Assembly: GCA_021397845.1 (NCBI GenBank)
Contig: CM038046.1
Coordinates: 63,196,021 to 63,260,020 of the forward strand
Reading direction: 5' to 3'
DNA length: 64,000 nt
Source of the DNA: Areca catechu
Taxonomy: Eukaryota; Streptophyta; Magnoliopsida; Arecales; Arecaceae
Shown here: one piece after another, positions 58,991 through 64,000 of the stretch
Layout: each line of letters opens with the position of its first letter
How positions within the stretch are numbered: the first letter of the stretch is position 1
The notes under the pieces: model-generated
The model's database searches: none
The model's input: the letters and a program-made list of their open reading frames with translations, nothing else
Told to the model about the DNA's origin: nothing
Translations under genes and position numbers: made by a program

Positions 58991-59264
58991 CACAGGCCTT
59001 TTAGCCATTCAAATCTCGGTTTAGCAAGCCTGTGGTGAAGTGAATCACCATCCAGCCAAATATCAGTATGGAATATCAAATGAAGAAGACCAAGTGTTGA
59101 TGAGGAAGTACCTCTTGAAGAGCCACCATGCACTGGTGCCTCGGTCTTGGAAGTCCATATTCTAGACTCGCTCGACTCCCGCAGGGAACAGGGCAATCTC
59201 AAGAGAGTCCCGAATTTTTTTCCAATCTTAAGGGAACACACCCTCCAAACCGCCAGCTAGGGAC
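58991..59264. repeat. Direct duplication in antisense ORF, copy 1 (pairs with 59651-59925)
   Basis: About 274 bp matching 59651-59925 with only a dozen or so differences and one single-base indel. The copies are 386 bp apart. Confidence 0.92.
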
Positions 59265-59650
59265 TAAATGCATCCCCAGCTTGTGGCCCTCCACAAAAGC
59301 CTCGCGACTAAATGCAACCAATGCATCGAAAAACTCCTTCGACACTCAAAAGTCCACCGCGCAGGTCATGTCCACAGCAAAGTATGCGAAGACCCTATAT
59401 TTTTGTATGGCGGCCTCTACTTCCCGTCTCAGCTTTTCCTTAATCGCCACTGTCTCAGCCTCTCTTCTTTGCCTCTTTAGCTCCAAATCAGCTCTTACCG
59501 TTACCATGTTGGCCTTCACCTCAACCAAGCTACTCTATGCAGTGCTCATACTAGTCTCAGAGTTTGCGAGCACTTTTCATAGGTGCTCGGCCTCAATTTG
59601 GAATGCCTTAGCTTTCCAGATGGCCATGGCAACATTCTCATCTTGCTGCT

Positions 59651-59925
59651 CACGGACCTTTTGGCCATTCAAATTTCGGTTTAGCAAGCCTGTGGTGAAG
59701 TGAATCACCATCTAGCCAGATATCAGTATGGAATATCAAATGAAGAAGACCAAGTGTTGATGAGGAAGTACCTGTTGAAGAGCCACCATGCACTGGTGCC
59801 TCGGGTCTTGGATGTCCATATTCTGGACTCGCTCTACACCCGCAGGGAACAGGGCAATCTCAAGAGAGTCTCGAATTTCCTTCCGATCTTAAGGGAACAC
59901 ACCCTCCAAACCGCCAGCCAGGGAC
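59651..59925. repeat. Direct duplication in antisense ORF, copy 2
   Basis: Second copy of 58991-59264. Its context (continuing into the ORF at 59926 and beyond) suggests it is the original one. Confidence 0.92.
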
Positions 59926-60238
59926 CTGGAGCTAGGAGTAGCTTTCTTGACACCTTGGGCTGGAGCAGTGGAGGGAAACAACCAAGGGATCAGTATAATT
60001 GGTGGCAAAGCGGGCCTTAGCAGGATGTCAAAGATTTCAGGAACCACCTCGACCACTGCAAGAGTAGGCTCGGATGGACCGACTTTAGCCAACTTGGGCT
60101 CTGAAATTTTAATCCTCTTCGAAGCAACGAGAAGGCATTCCCCTTCCCTGTTCGCTGCTGAGCTAAGCTCTCCCTTAGCGATTCCAGCTGTTTGGGGGTA
60201 ATCCCTACACGTCAATAAGATCGATCAGACATTAAAAT

Positions 60239-60670
60239 TAGGGATGGCAATTTTTACCGATCCGATGGGTATCCGACCCAACCCGACCCTAATGGAACGG
60301 GTAAAACCCGACCCGCCTAATTTATAAACGGATATGGGTTATATAAAAAATACCCGGCTCGGGTTCGGGTCTGGTACGGGTAGTAGTATGTCCCGACCTG
60401 AACCCGACCCGTTTATATATTAAAAAAATTATGTTTATAAAATATTTAAGTAAATTGGATATGGGATGGATATACCGGACCCGACCTGACCCATTTAGCT
60501 TTTAAATAAACTAAATTTTATGAGACCGGGTATACCCGACCCGACCCGATCAACACGTGATTTTTTTATACCCAACCCGACCCGAGACGGGTATGGGATG
60601 GGTATGGGACGGATAATTTTTTAGCAAGACGGGTATGGATTTTGGGTGACCCGACCCGTTGCCATCCCTA
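60239..60670. mobile_element. hAT-type MITE with TAGGGATG ends, 432 bp
   Basis: Flanked by a perfect 8-bp duplication ATTAAAAT (60231-60238 and 60671-60678). The ends TAGGGATGGCAA and TTGCCATCCCTA are a perfect 12-bp inverted repeat. The interior is rich in GACCCGACCCG/CGGGTCGGGT motifs. It is inserted in the antisense ORF of G3. Confidence 0.95.
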
Positions 60671-62049
60671 ATTAAAATAACGGCCAGTAGAAAGGAGCTA
60701 GAGCCCGAAATTCACCTTCAGGAAGCTGGCTAAGCTCCATCTTATAAAAAGACTCCTCTGATAAAAGGAGCTTCAGCTGAGGGGTCTTAAAGGCTTTGAG
60801 AATTGCGAAGACTTTCCTCCTCGTTGCTAAGTTTCGAGGAACCTAAAATAGATGTCTGGCCGACTCTAATTCGACAGACCCTAATTCCACAGATCCCAAC
60901 AATTTGAAAAAGGTTAGGAGACGAACAAAAAGTGCTCCTTCTATCCCTTAATGGCAATCGAAGTACCTTTGATTAGTGGTTCCGCCCCCTTTTGGATAGC
61001 AAGATACCACCACGATTAGGCATAAGGGTGAATCTGGATGGTAAAGAAGGCTCAAAACAAAGAAAGAGTCAATTGAATTTCGATGAGGGAGCAGAGAACC
61101 TGAAACCCTACAATATGTCGGATGGAGTTGGGAGTCAAGACGCACAATGAGATCCCGTAAAAACGAAAGACTTCAAGAACAAAGAGAGAAAGTGAAAACC
61201 TAAGCCCGGTCTCGAGAACCTCTTTGTACACGGCTAGATGGCCAAGGGTGCTTCATCGACTCGAGTGCTCGGACTCAGCAGCTCTAAATCAAATACATCC
61301 GACATGTATGCTAGCCAGATAGGAGAGAGATCCTCCCCATCCACCGAAGATGGATACACCTCCAGGCCAACAGTGGCCGGCACAGCACACTCTTTTCGTA
61401 GGACGTCAAGGCCCTTCAACCCCTCCTTCTTAGGCACCCTCCCCTTTCTATGATCCTTAGGGCTCGACATTCATCTCGAATCCTAAAAGAAAAGCTACTA
61501 TAAGAGAAAGAGAGCCAACCTAATGTTTGGACAAAGTAGAAGATCAAGGGTACCCAACTCTCCAAGGAAGATGATGAGAGGTGGGAAGGAAGCCAGCGCC
61601 CAAGACTGGAAACAGTAACCAAATGCCCTAAAAGAACTCAAGTTCAAAACATGAAAGAAACCATGAAAAGACAGAGTCGTCCTTTTAAATAAGGCGGATG
61701 GCCTTAGAGGCTTCGGAGTACTCAACTGGCACCACATGACGAATCCTCACTGCATCGAACTATCATAAGTCATCCAGAAGTAAATGTAACGTGCCTTGCG
61801 AAGCAGCATTAGGAAATACAAGACGAGGCACATCATTACCTTGCCTGTTCAAATAGGTCTCAAAGATGGTACACCTCTGACATAAGGATTCACATGCCCC
61901 CGATCCTCCTTTTTCAAGATACTTCCATGATTTAGCTAAATCCAAGATCAAAAAATAGAGGATATCTATTGGTGAAAAATATAGTTTGATTAAATACATG
62001 AGACCCATAGCGATACAAGCTCTATATTGGTCATACAACATGTATTTTG

Positions 62050-63075
62050 ATCAAGGCATCAGCGAGCCCTACCAACCGCTCCCAGGGCACTCGGCCAGAA
62101 GTCCTAGAACAGGTAACAATAGAAGCCAACTCCTATATTCCAAGACATTGGCGAGCCTTACCAACCACTTCCAAGGACTCGACCAGAAATCCTTGAACAA
62201 GTGACGATAGAGGCCAACTTCTATGCCTCAAAGTATCGAGTATTGTCAACCGCCCTCAAGGTGCTCAACCAGAAGTCTTGGAGCATGTAACAACAAAGAC
62301 CAACTCCTATGCTCCAAGACATCAGCGAGCCCTGTTGATCACCTCCAAAGTGCTCGACCAAAAGTCCTGAAGCACGTAACAACAGAGACCAACTCCTATG
62401 CCCCAAAACATCAGCAAGCCCTGCCGACTGATTCCAAGAAGCTCAGCCAGAAGTCCTAGAATGGATAATGGCAGAGACCAACTCCTATGTTCTAAGACAT
62501 CAGCGAGCCTTGCCGACCGTCTCCAAAACACTTGACCAGAAGTCCTAGAACAAGTAACAACAAAGGCCAACTCCTGTCCCAAGATATCAGCGAATCTTGC
62601 CGACCATCCCCAAGATACTCGACCAGAAGTCCTGGAGTGGGTAATGCCAGAGGACAACTCCTATGCCCAAGGCATTAGCAAGTCCTGTCAATCACCTCCA
62701 AGATGCTCGGCCAGAAATCTTGGAGCAGGTAACGACAGAGGCCAATTTCTATGTCCCAAGACATCAACAAGCCCTACCGACTGCCTTCAAGGGGCTTGAC
62801 CAAAAATCCTGGAGTAATGGTAGAGGCGAATTTCTATGCCCCAAGACATCAGCAAGCCCTGCCGACCATCCCAAGGTGCTCGACTAGAAGTCCTGGAGCA
62901 GGTAATGGTAGAGGCCAAGTCTAACCCCAAGGCATCAGCTAGCCCTGTAGATCGCCCCCAAAGTGATTGGCTAAAAGTCCTGGAATAGGTAATGGCAGAG
63001 ACCAATTCATACGTCCCAAGGCATCGCGAGCCTTGCTGACCACCCCCAGGCACTCAACCAAAAATTCTCGAGTGT
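62050..63075 (+). repeat. G3 3' LTR minisatellite, unit about 89 bp
   Basis: About 11.5 units of the same repeat as at 47812-48650, showing copy number change between the two LTRs of one element. Confidence 0.9.
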
Positions 63076-63480
63076 GCATCGATCAAAAGGTTGTTAACAA
63101 TAAGCCTCCCAATATAGCTGTGCCACATCGAGGATGGCAGCCGATGCCGTCTTAGCAGCACGCCCATTCCAGCCCCCACAATGCAACACTTTAATGCCTA
63201 TCATCACTACATATCACCACCTGGCAAAGCTCTCTATCACATCCTAAAATTACTGATTCTTTGTGGGATCTCCACAAGAGCATCAAGCATGCCTGAACAC
63301 CCCATCACTTGAGCCACCATTCAAGAAAGCATGACTTACCTTAAACTAACAAGGATGCATTTAAGGAGACAAGACCTCTCTACCAGCAAAAAGTTCCTAG
63401 CCAACACATGGAGGTCCAGCCACCCTCCACCAGATCCAATAGGATCTTGATCTCACCAAAAATACTCCAAACTATCCATC

Positions 63481-63495
63481 TATAAAAGGGGGCTC
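63481..63495 (+). promoter_or_regulatory. TATA box of G3 3' LTR
   Basis: TATAAAAGGGGGCTC in the correct position of an LTR promoter, about 230 bp before the LTR end. The corresponding segment is missing from the 5' LTR. Confidence 0.65.
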
Positions 63496-63710
63496 TATGT
63501 GAGCTTCCTAAGGTACGCGAGCCTTCCTTGCTTATACTCTTCCACTATTGGTATCGATACTAATTTAAACGTCGAAGTGCCATCACCAGGACCATCCGGC
63601 AAGGCTTTTTTACAAGTATCTTTTCTCAAAGATTGGCCTGCACCGTCTATCCCAACATCTCTAGCATCTCTGGCCCTCCTTCCGATGCTTGATGAATTTT
63701 GGCACCATCA

Positions 63711-64000
63711 TGTTGATTGAGCTAGCAAGCACAATTTCTCGTCCGAACTAAAGAAAATGGCTCGTGCTCAAAAATAGGGGACAAGTGATACGGTCCAAAT
63801 TCGACATCCACTAAATTGCATCTACTAACTTGACCGACCAGTGCCCTAGTGAGGCATGGTGTGTGCAATGAATGATAGAGCAAACCTTTGGCTGAATAGG
63901 GTGGATGCCTACAGCTCGGTATGCACCAGATAAAGAAAGACACAACCACCTAGGATGATAAGGAAAGGGTGAAATGGCTCATCCAAAGATCATGCAACAA
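63711..64000. other. Right flank of G3, unassigned
   Basis: Nothing recognised in the last 290 bp. Confidence 0.4.

Larger units (their letters stand above)
58980..61470 (-). pseudogene. Antisense ORF between G3 integrase and 3' LTR (gypsy-type transposon domain)
   Basis: Minus strand from the ATG at 61468-61470 (MSSPKDHRKGRVPKKEG). After a frame change near 61245 it gives VYKEVLETGLRFSLSLFVLE, FRFYGISLCVLTPNSIRHIV and GFQVLCSLIEI (about 61060-61235). This pattern fits the domain family called putative gypsy type transposon (PF04195). Downstream, around 59346-59640, lies a charged coiled coil (LVEVKANMVTVRADLELKRQ). The frame is broken by stops, by a MITE (60239-60670) and by an internal duplication (58991-59264 and 59651-59925). 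Antisense ORFs at this place are known from Tat-lineage elements; their function is unknown. The lower end is approximate. Confidence 0.65.
42955..63710 (+). mobile_element. Ty3/gypsy element G3 (Tat type), full length with later insertions
   Basis: Both LTRs are present (42955-49070 and 61967-63710), with gag, protease, RT, RT-RNase H, second RNase H and integrase in between on the plus strand. A decayed antisense ORF lies between integrase and the 3' LTR. It has received L1 in the 5' LTR, and MITEs at 54713-55356 and 60239-60670. Three distinct tandem arrays are part of it. LTR ends are TGTTG (TATTG in the right copy) and CCAACA/CCATCA. No matching target duplication was found (left flank GATCG, right flank TGTTG). 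All genes are broken. Confidence 0.82.
61967..63710 (+). repeat. G3 3' LTR
   Basis: About 1744 bp, homologous to the 5' LTR, starting TATTGG and ending CCATCA. It follows a purine-rich AAAAAATAGAGGATATC. It keeps the promoter segment lost from the 5' copy. Confidence 0.82.

Noticed and set aside
42950..63715. Target duplication for G3
   Set aside because: Left GATCG and right TGTTG do not match; a shared TTGAT nearby would need non-canonical LTR ends.

Overview
The window is repeat-rich plant nuclear DNA, probably from a monocot. One exon of a conventional host gene is recognisable: the second exon of a canonical plant calmodulin gene on the minus strand at 30301-30674. Almost everything else is transposable elements, many inserted inside one another. 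No tRNA, rRNA, CRISPR or prokaryotic operon structure was seen. A palm would fit the repeat style, but that is a guess and not a sequence-based identification.

Left part (1-29.5 kb): a degenerate Ty3/gypsy element of the Tat type on the minus strand (G1, 1-16883, 3' end outside the window) is split by a complete Ty1/copia element of the Sirevirus type (C1, 2015-12861, target duplication ATTGG). C1 has 1471-bp LTRs, gag, pol, an extra envelope-position ORF and several polypurine tracts. G1 itself appears to sit in a long LTR-like non-coding repeat (16889-19223). That repeat in turn interrupts a second minus-strand gypsy element (G2, 19224 to about 29.5 kb). G2 also carries a second Sirevirus-type element (C2, 21065-26138, target duplication TCCCT) that has gag but no pol at all.

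Middle part (29.5-42.9 kb): calmodulin exon 2 with a clean splice acceptor, then an AT-rich stretch upstream of it holding a 353-bp hAT MITE, a 334-bp Tourist-type hairpin MITE, a 64-bp tandem duplication, an (AG)20 microsatellite, and a 4.7-kb hAT element with a decayed transposase. Calmodulin exon 1 is not visible in the remaining 33 kb. A probable solo LTR lies at 40497-41943.

Right part (42.9-63.7 kb): a third Tat-type gypsy element (G3) on the plus strand with both LTRs, gag, protease, RT, two RNase H regions, integrase and a decayed antisense ORF between pol and the 3' LTR. It is loaded with minisatellites in its LTRs and spacer. It has been invaded by a non-coding LTR element (L1, in the 5' LTR) and by two hAT MITEs with 8-bp target duplications. 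The 5' LTR lacks the stretch that holds the TATA box in the 3' LTR.

The coding genes of the elements are broken by stops and frameshifts, so none looks autonomous now. The most unusual signals are structural and lie in the LTRs of the two Sirevirus-type elements. The first is an array of GTGTCGACAC palindromes, repeated again downstream of pol in C1. The second is a row of hairpins whose stems differ but remain paired while the loops keep GAGCC...AAA. The third is a nearby stem-loop whose paired bases change together between C1 and C2.
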